In this document: piece after piece, positions 8,410-16,122 of the stretch
How the letters are laid out: every line of letters starts with the position of its first letter
Numbering within the stretch: position 1 is the stretch's first letter
Source of the DNA: Pseudolysinimonas yzui
Lineage (GTDB): Bacteria; Actinomycetota; Actinomycetes; Actinomycetales; Microbacteriaceae
Reading direction: 5' to 3'
DNA length: 64,000 nucleotides
NCBI RefSeq assembly: GCF_014653215.1
Contig: NZ_BNAI01000003.1
Span: 124,001-188,000 of the forward strand
Notes under the pieces: generated by a model
Told to the model about the DNA's origin: nothing
The model's database searches: none
The model's input: only the letters and a program-made list of their open reading frames with translations
Translations under genes and position numbers: made by a program

Positions 8410-10203
8410 CTAAATGTCGAACCCCCGGCTGCGGAAGTAGTCCATCCGCCGATACAGGGTCGATCGCCCGATTTCGAGCATCTCGGCGGCCAGTCGTCGG
8501 TTGCCGTCGGCCTCCCGAATCGCCTGACGGAGCTCGCTGAGTTCGGCGTCCTCGAGCCGCGACAGCCGACCGTGGCTCGTGGCCGCCTGGAAGCCGTGCG
8601 GTAGGTCTTCGACCGTGACCTCGGGCCCGTGTGCGTGTGTCACGGCGTGAGAGACGACACTCCGCAACTGATCGATGTTTCGTTGCCAGTCAGCGTTCGT
8701 CAGGGCTGCCACGAGGCTGCGCGACAGCTTCCGATCGCCCAGCTCGCTCGCGACCGCCTCGGCAAGCAGTGGGATGTCCTCGCGCCTCGCACGCAGCGGG
8801 GCGACGGGGATCTCGAGCGCGTCACACGTCTCCGCCAGCATCTGTGTGGCCCACGTCATTCGGGTGCACGTGAGGATCAACGTCGTGCGCGAACTGTGAC
8901 GGAGATGGTCGGCGATCTCAGTCGCGTCGAGTTGCGAAAGTTCGTCGGCGCCCTCGATGACGAGTGCGGCCGGCGTGGTTTCGCCGAGCTCACGGAGGAC
9001 GTCGTGCACCCTCGGGTCCCGCGGAGAAGCACCCAGTGCCTCCGCATGGAGGAAGTCCCCGCGTCCGGCGGCGATCGCATCGGCGAGCCTTCGCTTGCCC
9101 GACCCGGGCTCACCGATGAGGATGACCGAACGCGCCTCGTCGAGGGCGGTTCGCGCCAGACTCACGCTGCGGCGGAAGGCGGTGCTCGTTCCCTGAAGAC
9201 CGAGGAAATGGTTGCTAGTCTCGGCGTCCGGCACGCGTTCGTCCGGGACTGCTCGCGGGCCATCCGGCGCGACTCGGGACTTCGCGCGCCGCTTGACGAC
9301 GATGATCGCGCCTGCGTTGGACTCCGACTTGGCGACCGGCGAGCATTCCAGTGTGGCGGCCCCGACACCCTTGAGGGTGACCTCTCGAGTCAGCTCACTC
9401 CCCGACGACATCACCTCTTTCGCATAGCCCATGATCACGGAGAAGTCGTCCTCCTCCAGCAAACGGGTTGCGTGTCCGTTCATCAGCGAATTCTTGCCAT
9501 CCACCCCGATGACCGCGGCGCCACCACGGCGGCGCGACACGGTGAGGTATTCGTGAAGCAGCGCGCGTTCCTTCGACGACGTGCGGCTCTCGAGTTCGCG
9601 TTCGATACGCGAGCTCACGCCTTCGAGCATCAGGAGCGTCGATGCCGGGTCGACGTCTCGAACCCGTGACACCGGCAACGTCAACCCAATGACGGCTCGC
9701 ACTCGACTGTGGAAGGGATCGCGAATGAGCGACGCAAAGCACCAGTTGGCTCGCATGTCTTCGCGAAAGTGCTCCTCGGGAGCGAGCCAGACTCCCCGCC
9801 CCTCCTCCAGCGCGAGGCCTTCGCCGTTGCTCCCGCAGCTCTCTTCCAGCAGGGAGTAGCCGGCAGGGAAGCAATCCTCCTCACGGAGAAAAGCCGGTCG
9901 TATCAACGCACCATTGGGCGCTGTCAAACTCACGTAGCCGCCCAGATCGGATGCGACCTCATCGAGCCGCAACAGGTGGGACTTCGCAGCGAACATCGTT
10001 GGCTCATCGACTCGACCGGTAGCGTGAATCGCCCGATCGACTTCGCCGTCAACACCGGCTGCCCGGCTACGACGCCACGAACGCGCGACGATAGGACGAA
10101 CGCCAGAGAGATCGTCTGTCGCACGACCCAGATACAAGTCACGTACCCGGTCGGCCTGTCGGCGCTCGTCTAGAACCCCGGTGCCGCCGGACCGACCAGC
10201 CAT
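8410..10203 (-). CDS. GAF / AAA+-like / Fis-type HTH transcriptional regulator (AcoR-like, without GAFTGA loop)
   Basis: Transcription regulator with NtrC/AcoR architecture, 597 residues. The N-terminal ~280 residues carry a GAF-type sensor region (CFPAGYSLLEESCGSNGEG), then comes an AAA+-like ATPase segment with Walker A GEPGSGK and a weak Walker B (ALVIEGADEL), and last a Fis-type HTH (GNRRLAAEMLEIGRSTLYRR). The GAFTGA loop that contacts sigma-54 is absent, so it presumably works with a sigma-70-type holoenzyme, as described for such proteins in actinobacteria. The frame is open to 10281, but the ATG at 10203 has AGGAGG seven bases upstream. It probably controls the catabolic genes downstream. 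Confidence 0.88.
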   Translation of the reverse strand: MAGRSGGTGVLDERRQADRVRDLYLGRATDDLSGVRPIVARSWRRSRAAGVDGEVDRAIHATGRVDEPTMFAAKSHLLRLDEVASDLGGYVSLTAPNGALIRPAFLREEDCFPAGYSLLEESCGSNGEGLALEEGRGVWLAPEEHFREDMRANWCFASLIRDPFHSRVRAVIGLTLPVSRVRDVDPASTLLMLEGVSSRIERELESRTSSKERALLHEYLTVSRRRGGAAVIGVDGKNSLMNGHATRLLEEDDFSVIMGYAKEVMSSGSELTREVTLKGVGAATLECSPVAKSESNAGAIIVVKRRAKSRVAPDGPRAVPDERVPDAETSNHFLGLQGTSTAFRRSVSLARTALDEARSVILIGEPGSGKRRLADAIAAGRGDFLHAEALGASPRDPRVHDVLRELGETTPAALVIEGADELSQLDATEIADHLRHSSRTTLILTCTRMTWATQMLAETCDALEIPVAPLRARREDIPLLAEAVASELGDRKLSRSLVAALTNADWQRNIDQLRSVVSHAVTHAHGPEVTVEDLPHGFQAATSHGRLSRLEDAELSELRQAIREADGNRRLAAEMLEIGRSTLYRRMDYFRSRGFDI

Positions 10204-10344
10204 CCGAGCGCCTCCTGTTCTGAGCTTCGAGTGACGGAAAGCTAACACAGACGACTCGGCCGAATCGTGGGATGTCTGCACAATCTATGGGGGTGAAACT
10301 GGGGAAATGACCAAAGCCTCGCCCGCCCCGCCTCATCTCATCCG

Positions 10345-11478
10345 CTACAGCGTCGGAGCCAACGGGTCGAAGTCCGCAGGAAGTGAGCCGAGGCGACCGG
10401 TTGTACTTTCGACCCGCACGAAGGCCTGCGCCGCGGCAGCCTCTTCGATTGCTAGCAGAGTGTCGAGCACGTGATAGCCGAGTTCAGCGCTCGCCACATG
10501 CGGGCGTCCGGCGCGCAAAGAGCGGGCCATGTCCAAGACGCCGACTCCCCGTCCTGTGAGTGCGCCCTCCTGCGGAAGCTCGATCGCCTCCTGCACCAGT
10601 GGGGCGGGAGCGACCGGCATCGCGGTCAAGGGGCGGGTGACCGTGATCCGGCCGCCGAAGGTGTTGGGATCAGGTATCACAAGTGTCCCCAGCGTCCCCG
10701 TGATTTCGACGACACCATGCCGAAACAACGCAGAGTCGGTGCTGTAAAGGCTCTGGGCATGACCGCCGCGCTCGAACTCCATCAGAACCGAGAGGGTTGA
10801 CGGAACCTCCACCGGAAACGACTGCCCCGCTAGATCGCCAACCTGCACCCGACGCGTCGGAGATCCTCGCAGCCCGAGAGCACCGACCGCGGCGACGGGC
10901 CCGAAGATGTGGACGAGGGCGGAGACGTAGTACGGACCCATGTCGAGGAGAGGTCCAGCACCTTTTGCGTAGAGGAATGCCGGGTTCGGATGGAAGAGCT
11001 CTGGACCCTGCCACTGAAAGCTAGTCTGCGCGAACAACGGACGACCGATCTCGCCTCGTTCGATGATTCGCTTGGCCGTTTGCATACCAGGACCGAGCAG
11101 CGTGTCAGGGGCGACTCCAATCCGCAATCCCGCTGCAGTGGCGTAGTGGAGAAGCCGTCGAGAGCTAGCGCGATCGATCCCGATCGGCTTCTCCGTCCAG
11201 ACATGCTTGCCCGCGGCCAGAATCGCCTCTGACACTTGGACGTGAACGGCCGGGACGGTGAGATTGACCACGATCGTGATGTCGGGATCTCCAAGAACCG
11301 CCTCGACGCTGCCGGACCGGGGGACGCCGTACTTTTCCGCCTGCGAACGGGCGCGCTCCTCCAAGACATCGCCGACGGCGAGCACCCGCAGGTCGGGAAA
11401 GGTCGTGAGATTGGCCAGATACTGATCGCTGATGTTGCCGGCGCCGATCAGCCCGACGCCTATGGGGGATGCCATCAT
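10345..11478 (-). CDS. Gfo/Idh/MocA family oxidoreductase
   Basis: NAD(P)-dependent sugar/polyol-type dehydrogenase of 377 residues. Rossmann motif GAGNI is at residues 12-16, EKP at 96-98 and GPLLDMGPY at about 176-184. It overlaps the stop of the upstream TIM-barrel isomerase gene by 4 bp (ATGA), so the two are co-translated; isomerase plus dehydrogenase pairs are common in inositol and rare-sugar catabolism. It is paralogous along its whole length to the enzyme at the left edge of the window (shared GxGNxxxQYL, GSGMQT/GPGMQT and GPxLDxGPY blocks). A second ATG directly follows the first. Confidence 0.9.
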   Translation of the reverse strand: MMASPIGVGLIGAGNISDQYLANLTTFPDLRVLAVGDVLEERARSQAEKYGVPRSGSVEAVLGDPDITIVVNLTVPAVHVQVSEAILAAGKHVWTEKPIGIDRASSRRLLHYATAAGLRIGVAPDTLLGPGMQTAKRIIERGEIGRPLFAQTSFQWQGPELFHPNPAFLYAKGAGPLLDMGPYYVSALVHIFGPVAAVGALGLRGSPTRRVQVGDLAGQSFPVEVPSTLSVLMEFERGGHAQSLYSTDSALFRHGVVEITGTLGTLVIPDPNTFGGRITVTRPLTAMPVAPAPLVQEAIELPQEGALTGRGVGVLDMARSLRAGRPHVASAELGYHVLDTLLAIEEAAAAQAFVRVESTTGRLGSLPADFDPLAPTL

Positions 11479-12278
11479 GCGCCCTCCCTCTCAAGGAACA
11501 GGCGGCTCTGCTCGATTGCGTCGAAGACGTCGCCCGCAAAGTGGTCGAACTCGACAACAGCCAGCTCGAGCGCGGGGGCCGCCGAGATCGCCTCCGCTAT
11601 CTTCACTGCCCCGCGTCCCGCCGGGACCTGATCGGTCGGCGGGTAGCGTCTGATCGAATCAGCATCGAGGGTCCCGTCTTTTGCGTGCACGGCAACCACG
11701 CGGTTCCCAAGCCTTTGCAACAGGGCGACGGGGTCCACCCCGGCCCTCGTGACCCAGTACAAGTCGACCTCGAGCACAACGTCCTCCTCAAGGAAGTCGG
11801 TGAAAACCTCCAATCCAGTCCGACCGCCGTAGGTCACTTCAAGCTCGTGGGCATGGTTGTGATAGCCAACACGAATGCCCCTCGTCGCCCCGAGCTGGGC
11901 GGCAGCGTTGAGGAGATCGGCAGTTTCTGCGATCTGCGCCAGTGATCCCCATCGTCCAGGCTCGGTGTAGGGGTCAATCACGAGGCTCATTCCGAGAACT
12001 TCGGCGGCGGCGAACACCTCTTCGGGCATGGGAACCGAGACGGACGTACCGCTGCCATCCGGATTGACGAAGGATTTCGACGCCAGGAATGCGTGGCCTG
12101 ATGGCGCCGCGAGGTTCTCAGCGGCGAGCGCCTTTGCAATCTGCTCGACGCGGAGAACAAAGTCGTACGCCTCTACAGCCGAGAAGCCGCGCGCGGCCAC
12201 CTTGGCGAGGGCTCCACCGAGATCGGATTCGAGTGCGTCCTTGATCGTGAAGAGTTGGATTGACGTCTGCGGACGCAT
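11475..12278 (-). CDS. Sugar phosphate isomerase/epimerase family protein (xylose-isomerase-like TIM barrel)
   Basis: Member of the xylose isomerase-like TIM-barrel (AP endonuclease 2) family, 267 residues; such enzymes are isomerases, epimerases or dehydratases of sugars and inositols. Family-typical segments include GYHNHAHEL (metal/substrate histidines), EVDLYWVTRAGVDP and HAKDGT, and Glu-rich VEFDHF near the C-terminus. The frame is open to 12296 from a GTG, but the ATG at 12278 has GGAGAAGG just upstream and is preferred. It is the first gene of a two-gene unit with the Gfo/Idh/MocA dehydrogenase; about 600 bp of apparently non-coding DNA lies upstream. Confidence 0.85.
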   Translation of the reverse strand: MRPQTSIQLFTIKDALESDLGGALAKVAARGFSAVEAYDFVLRVEQIAKALAAENLAAPSGHAFLASKSFVNPDGSGTSVSVPMPEEVFAAAEVLGMSLVIDPYTEPGRWGSLAQIAETADLLNAAAQLGATRGIRVGYHNHAHELEVTYGGRTGLEVFTDFLEEDVVLEVDLYWVTRAGVDPVALLQRLGNRVVAVHAKDGTLDADSIRRYPPTDQVPAGRGAVKIAEAISAAPALELAVVEFDHFAGDVFDAIEQSRLFLEREGA

Positions 12279-12880
12279 GAATGCCTTCTCCAGCACCTGG
12301 GCGACTATCGACTCCGGGCGCGTCGCTGATATGGAAGCAACTCCGGGGGCGAACCCATGGATGCCAATTCTCAGACGAGCCCCGGCTGTCCGAGTGTGTC
12401 AGATCGGGACAACTAGCGGCGGGCTAGTCGCGAGACCTTTATGAGGCGGAACGGTCAACGCGGAACGTCTAGATCGCCTCGGAGCAGTGACTCGCCGACC
12501 ACGAGACTCTCAGCGCTCCCAAGACGACAGGGCATGGAGAAGTCCATCTGAAGGGATCGCGAAATGTTTGGGTCTGTTCGTCTCGGAATCTGGTTGGCGC
12601 GTCGTCCGACGAAAGCGGTGACCTTCACGCCGGTGAATCGAGCGCCTTCCCCTCCTCAGTCATTGCCACGCGGACGCCGCTTGGCAGCGTGGCTCCGCAA
12701 GCTATAGCCGCTTTGGTCACGAAGCCGGAATCATCACGAAGCCAAGAGCGAAGGTGATGCGCTCGATGGTTGCGCCCAGCGAACGGGCGTCCGTTTACGC
12801 CTTGTGTTTCGTTCCGTGACGCGCGACCTGCGCGGACTCCGTGGGTGCGCTTAGGCTCGCGGAAACCGAAAGGACCATCC
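12279..12880. other. Intergenic stretch without a convincing gene
   Basis: Roughly 600 bp between the isomerase gene and a small rightward gene. No frame here looks coding: the open frame on the minus strand at 12625-12897 runs through the start region of the next gene and resembles no family I know. Visible small features are a 6-bp stem with 5-nt loop (ACTAGC 12412-12417, GCTAGT 12423-12428), two copies of CACGAAGCC near 12717-12742, and a TAGGCT hexamer at 12852-12857. It probably holds the isomerase promoter and may include gene remnants at the border between the accessory and core regions. Confidence 0.5.
12852..12857 (+). promoter_or_regulatory. Probable -10 element (TAGGCT)
   Basis: TAGGCT matches the TANNNT -10 form seen repeatedly in this window. 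It would place the transcript start near 12864, leaving a short leader that contains the GAAAGGA ribosome-binding site of the gene at 12881. No clear -35 was seen. Confidence 0.4.
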
Positions 12881-13123
12881 ATGAGCGACAACACCACGAC
12901 CCGGATCCTCGCGATTCAGCGGGTCGTCGCGTGCGCGTCGCCGAGCGGATGGCTCGACGCCTTCGTCGTCTCGGTCGCCGACGGGTCGGTCGAGGTCGCG
13001 ACCCTCACCGGGTCGATCGAACTCCTCAGCACTGACGCACCGGTCGTCGTGGGTGAGCCGGTCGGCTATCACCCAGTCGCCGAGGTCATCGCCCTCGGCC
13101 GGGAGTGGTACTCCGCGCGGTAG
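12881..13123 (+). CDS. Small hypothetical protein, 80 aa
   Basis: Unrecognised cytoplasmic protein of 80 residues. The frame is open from 12770, but the ATG at 12881 is preceded by GAAAGGA with an 8-nt gap and is the natural start. The sequence has alternating hydrophobic and acidic stretches (FVVSVADGSVEVATL, then VVVGEPVGYHPVAEVIALG) that suggest a small beta-rich fold; there is no signal peptide or membrane segment. It is convergent with the copper-binding protein gene, 12 bp away. I assign no function. Confidence 0.7.
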   Translation: MSDNTTTRILAIQRVVACASPSGWLDAFVVSVADGSVEVATLTGSIELLSTDAPVVVGEPVGYHPVAEVIALGREWYSAR

Positions 13124-13135
13124 CGGCTGCGGCCG

Positions 13136-13543
13136 TCAGGCCATCGCCATGGACTTCATGGCCTTCTCGCAGGCCATCACCATCGCGTCGCACGCCTTCG
13201 CGCACATGCGGCAGTGCTCGTCCATGTCGGCGTGCATCATGCACTCCGCCGAGCACGCCTTGCCCATCTCGATGCAGGCCATCATCATGGCGTGCATCGA
13301 CGCCATGTCGTAGCCCATCGGGCGCATCATCATGCGCATCATCGTGGTGGCGACATCCATCATGTTGGAGCACATCGACGAGCACTTGCCCATGTCGGCG
13401 CCCATGCCGGAGTCGGCGCACATCGTCGCCGCCATCGCGGCGGCCGAACAGGTCTCGATGCATTCCTGCATCATCGCCATGTTCATGCCCATCATCTTGT
13501 CGGCGGGCATGGACTTCATCATGTCCATCATCATGCTGTCCAT
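13136..13543 (-). CDS. Methionine-rich four-helix-bundle copper-binding protein (DUF326/Csp-like)
   Basis: Protein of 135 residues with about 41 methionines and 12 cysteines. Spaced Cys pairs with amphipathic helices (ECIETC, KCSSMC, KACSAEC, EHCRMC, ACIEMGKAC) match the DUF326/Csp family, whose members store many Cu(I) ions inside a four-helix bundle lined with Cys. Met content is far above what the family normally shows, mostly in an N-terminal MMxxM segment and between helices, which could add Cu(I) or Ag(I) sites. No signal peptide is seen, so it is probably cytosolic (Csp3-like). ATG at 13543 has GAGAGGA eight bases upstream. No copper ATPase or CsoR gene is adjacent. Confidence 0.85.
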   Translation of the reverse strand: MDSMMMDMMKSMPADKMMGMNMAMMQECIETCSAAAMAATMCADSGMGADMGKCSSMCSNMMDVATTMMRMMMRPMGYDMASMHAMMMACIEMGKACSAECMMHADMDEHCRMCAKACDAMVMACEKAMKSMAMA

Positions 13544-13634
13544 CGGGGTATTCCTCTCGAGGATGCGACCGCACCCGCAGTCCAGATCTGCCCCGAATGT
13601 TACGCCGTATTACGTCCCGCGGGTAGCCCCAGGA

Positions 13635-14702
13635 TCAGCGCCGACGCGTCGCGTCCTGCACCTCGCCGACGAGGGTCTCGATGATGTCCTCGAGGAAGAG
13701 CACGCCGTGCGTCGCCCCATGCTCGTCGAACACCCGCGCCACGTGCGCACCGGTGCGGCGCATCAACGCCAGGGCGTCCTCGAGTTCGGAGTCGCGGAAC
13801 ACCGAGATGAGTTGCCGGATGCGTTTCGGCGGCACCGGGTCGTCGAACTCGTCGGCGCGCAGGTCGATGACGTCTTTCAGGTGCACGTAACCGCTCGGCT
13901 CGCCCGCCTCGTTCAGCAGGATGTAGCGGCTGAAGCCGTGCTGCGCGACCGCGCGTTCGACATCGGCCGGCGTCGCATCTTCGGGCAGGGTGACGAGTTG
14001 CTTGCTCGGCAGCGCGACATCCCGCACCCGCTTCTCGGTGAACTCGAACGCATTGTTGAGCGTGCCCGTCGTGTCGGTGAGCACCCCCTCACGCGTCGAG
14101 GTGGCGATGATCGTCTGCACCTCGTCGGCGGTGAACGCGCTGGTCGCCTCGTTCTTGGGCTCGACCCGGAACAGCCGCAGGATGCCGTTCGCGGTCGCGT
14201 TGAGCGTCACGATCACCGGCCGGAAGATCGTCGCGATCGCCACGAGCGGCGGGGCGAGGATGAGCACCGCCCGCTCGGGAACCGAGAACGAGATGTTCTT
14301 CGGCACCATCTCGCCCAGCACGACGTGCAGGAACGACACGATCAGCAGCGTGATCCCGAAGGCGATGCCGCCGACGACCTCCTCCGGCCAGCCGGTGATG
14401 AGCAGGGGGATCTCGAGCAGGTGGTGGATCGCCGGCTCGGAGACGTTGAGGATGAGCAGCGAGCACACGGTGATCCCGAGCTGACTGGTCGCGAGCATGA
14501 GCGTCGCGTGCTCCATCGCCCAGAGCGCGGTCTTCGCCGCCCGGGAACCCGCCTCGGCCCGCGGCTCGATCTGCGACCGCCGAGCTGAGATCACCGCGAA
14601 CTCGGCGCCGACGAAGAACGCGTTGATGATCAGCAGCACGCCGAGCCAGGCGATGCCCATCCAGTCGACGCCGCCGGATGCCGCGGCCGCTGCGCTGATC
14701 AC
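13635..14702 (-). CDS. CNNM/CorB-type membrane protein with CBS pair (no CorC/HlyC C-terminal domain)
   Basis: Membrane protein of 355 residues of the CNNM/hemolysin-C family, linked to divalent cation (Mg2+) transport or sensing. The N-terminal ~190 residues are a DUF21-type membrane domain with several hydrophobic helices and the conserved HVVLGEMVPKN motif; a CBS pair follows (about 200-345). The usual C-terminal CorC_HlyC domain is missing: the protein ends just after the second CBS. Its start overlaps the stop of the larger paralogue upstream (14699-16060) by 4 bp, so the two are co-translated and may form a heteromer. Confidence 0.88.
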   Translation of the reverse strand: MISAAAAASGGVDWMGIAWLGVLLIINAFFVGAEFAVISARRSQIEPRAEAGSRAAKTALWAMEHATLMLATSQLGITVCSLLILNVSEPAIHHLLEIPLLITGWPEEVVGGIAFGITLLIVSFLHVVLGEMVPKNISFSVPERAVLILAPPLVAIATIFRPVIVTLNATANGILRLFRVEPKNEATSAFTADEVQTIIATSTREGVLTDTTGTLNNAFEFTEKRVRDVALPSKQLVTLPEDATPADVERAVAQHGFSRYILLNEAGEPSGYVHLKDVIDLRADEFDDPVPPKRIRQLISVFRDSELEDALALMRRTGAHVARVFDEHGATHGVLFLEDIIETLVGEVQDATRRR

Positions 14703-16060
14703 GTGTCGGCCTCCCCGCTCTTCTCGGGGGGCGCAGCCTTCTGCACGGCGACCTCACCGGTGGTCGGCGAGACGGGGGTGAAGCGGATGCGGTCGATGCG
14801 TCGGCCGTCCATCCGTTCGACCCGGAACACCCCCGCGTCGACCTCGACGGTGTCGCCCACCTCGGCGAGTCGGCCCAGCTCGGCCATCACCCAGCCGGCG
14901 ACGGTTTCGTAGGGACCGTCTTCCGGCACGACGACGGCCGCCCGGTCGGCGAGCTCGTCGGGCCGCAACGCGCCCGGGAAGGTGAGCCAGTCCCGGCTGC
15001 GCACGACGTCGGCGCGCGAGCGGTCGTGCTCGTCGGACACCTCGCCGACCAGTTCCTCGACGAGGTCTTCGAGCGTGGCGACTCCCGCGGTGCCGCCGTA
15101 CTCGTCGACGACGACGGCCATCTGGTAGCTGCGCCCGCGCAACTCGCCGAGCAGGGTGTCGAGTTTCATGGTCTCCGGCACCCGCAGCGCTTCGGACTGC
15201 AGCGCCGAGACCGGAACGTCGGCGCGGCGATCACGGGGAACCGCGACCGCCTGTTTGAGATGCACCAGGCCGACGATGTCGTCGATGTCTTCGTCGAACA
15301 CCGGGAACCGCGAATAGCCGGTGGCCCGCGCGAGGGTGATCACCGCCTCGGCGGACTCCCCCTTGCCGACACTCGAAATGCGCGGTCGGGGCGTCATGAC
15401 GTCGGAGGCGGTGTGACTGGAGAACACCAGCGTGCGCGCGAGCAGCGTCGCGGTGTCCTGGTCGAGCGACCCTTCCTTCGCCGACCGGCGCACGAGGCTG
15501 CGCAGCTCTTCCGCGGTGCGGGCGGCCGAGATCTCCTCCCGCGGCTCGATGCCGATCGCTCGCAGGATGGCGTTCGCCGTGCCGTTGAGCAGCGCGACCG
15601 CCGGCCGGAACACCGTGGTGAACATCGTCTGGAACGGGATCACGAGCTTCGCGGTCTGCCGCGGCAGAGCCAGCGCGAAGTTCTTCGGAACCAGCTCGCC
15701 GATGATCATCGACAGCAGCGTCGCGATGGCGACCGCGACGATCGTGGCGATCACCGGCACCGCACCGGACGGCAGGCCGATCGCCGTCAGCGGCGGCCGC
15801 AGGAACGAGCTGAAGGCCGGCTCCAGGGTGAACCCGGTGAGCAGCGTCGTCAGGGTGATGCCCAGCTGCGCGCTCGACAGGTGCGTCGAGGTGACCTTGA
15901 GGGCGCGGATCGTGGAGCCGAGCCGCTTCTCGCCGCGCGCCTGACGCGCCTCGAGCTCGGGGCGATCGAGGTTGACGAGCGCGAACTCGCTCGCGACGAA
16001 CAGTCCGGTGCCGATGGTCAGGAGAATGCCGACGATGAGCATGACGATCTCAGTGCTCAT
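14699..16060 (-). CDS. CNNM/CorB-type membrane protein with CBS pair and CorC/HlyC domain
   Basis: Full-length CNNM family protein of 453 residues. The order is a DUF21 membrane domain (about residues 1-190, with MIIGELVPKNFAL), a CBS pair (about 205-330, including TPRPRI and VDEYGGTAGVATLEDLVEELVGE), and a C-terminal CorC_HlyC domain from about 345. Family members are implicated in Mg2+/Co2+ efflux or homeostasis. It is the first gene of a two-gene unit with the shorter paralogue downstream, to which it is coupled by a 4-bp overlap. ATG at 16060. Confidence 0.9.
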   Translation of the reverse strand: MSTEIVMLIVGILLTIGTGLFVASEFALVNLDRPELEARQARGEKRLGSTIRALKVTSTHLSSAQLGITLTTLLTGFTLEPAFSSFLRPPLTAIGLPSGAVPVIATIVAVAIATLLSMIIGELVPKNFALALPRQTAKLVIPFQTMFTTVFRPAVALLNGTANAILRAIGIEPREEISAARTAEELRSLVRRSAKEGSLDQDTATLLARTLVFSSHTASDVMTPRPRISSVGKGESAEAVITLARATGYSRFPVFDEDIDDIVGLVHLKQAVAVPRDRRADVPVSALQSEALRVPETMKLDTLLGELRGRSYQMAVVVDEYGGTAGVATLEDLVEELVGEVSDEHDRSRADVVRSRDWLTFPGALRPDELADRAAVVVPEDGPYETVAGWVMAELGRLAEVGDTVEVDAGVFRVERMDGRRIDRIRFTPVSPTTGEVAVQKAAPPEKSGEADT

Positions 16061-16122
16061 CGGAGCGCTCCCGCCACCGGCGAGGGTCTATGGGCAGACG
16101 GAGGGTCGTCCATCAAGGAGAG

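Noticed and set aside
12625-12897. A 90-codon frame on the minus strand in the intergenic stretch
   Set aside because: No ribosome-binding site, no family resemblance, and it runs into the start region of the better-supported gene at 12881.
13214-13684. A histidine-rich open frame on the plus strand, looking like a metal-binding protein
   Set aside because: It is the reverse complement of the methionine-rich gene: ATG codons read as CAT (His) on the other strand. The Cys/Met family pattern supports the minus-strand gene.
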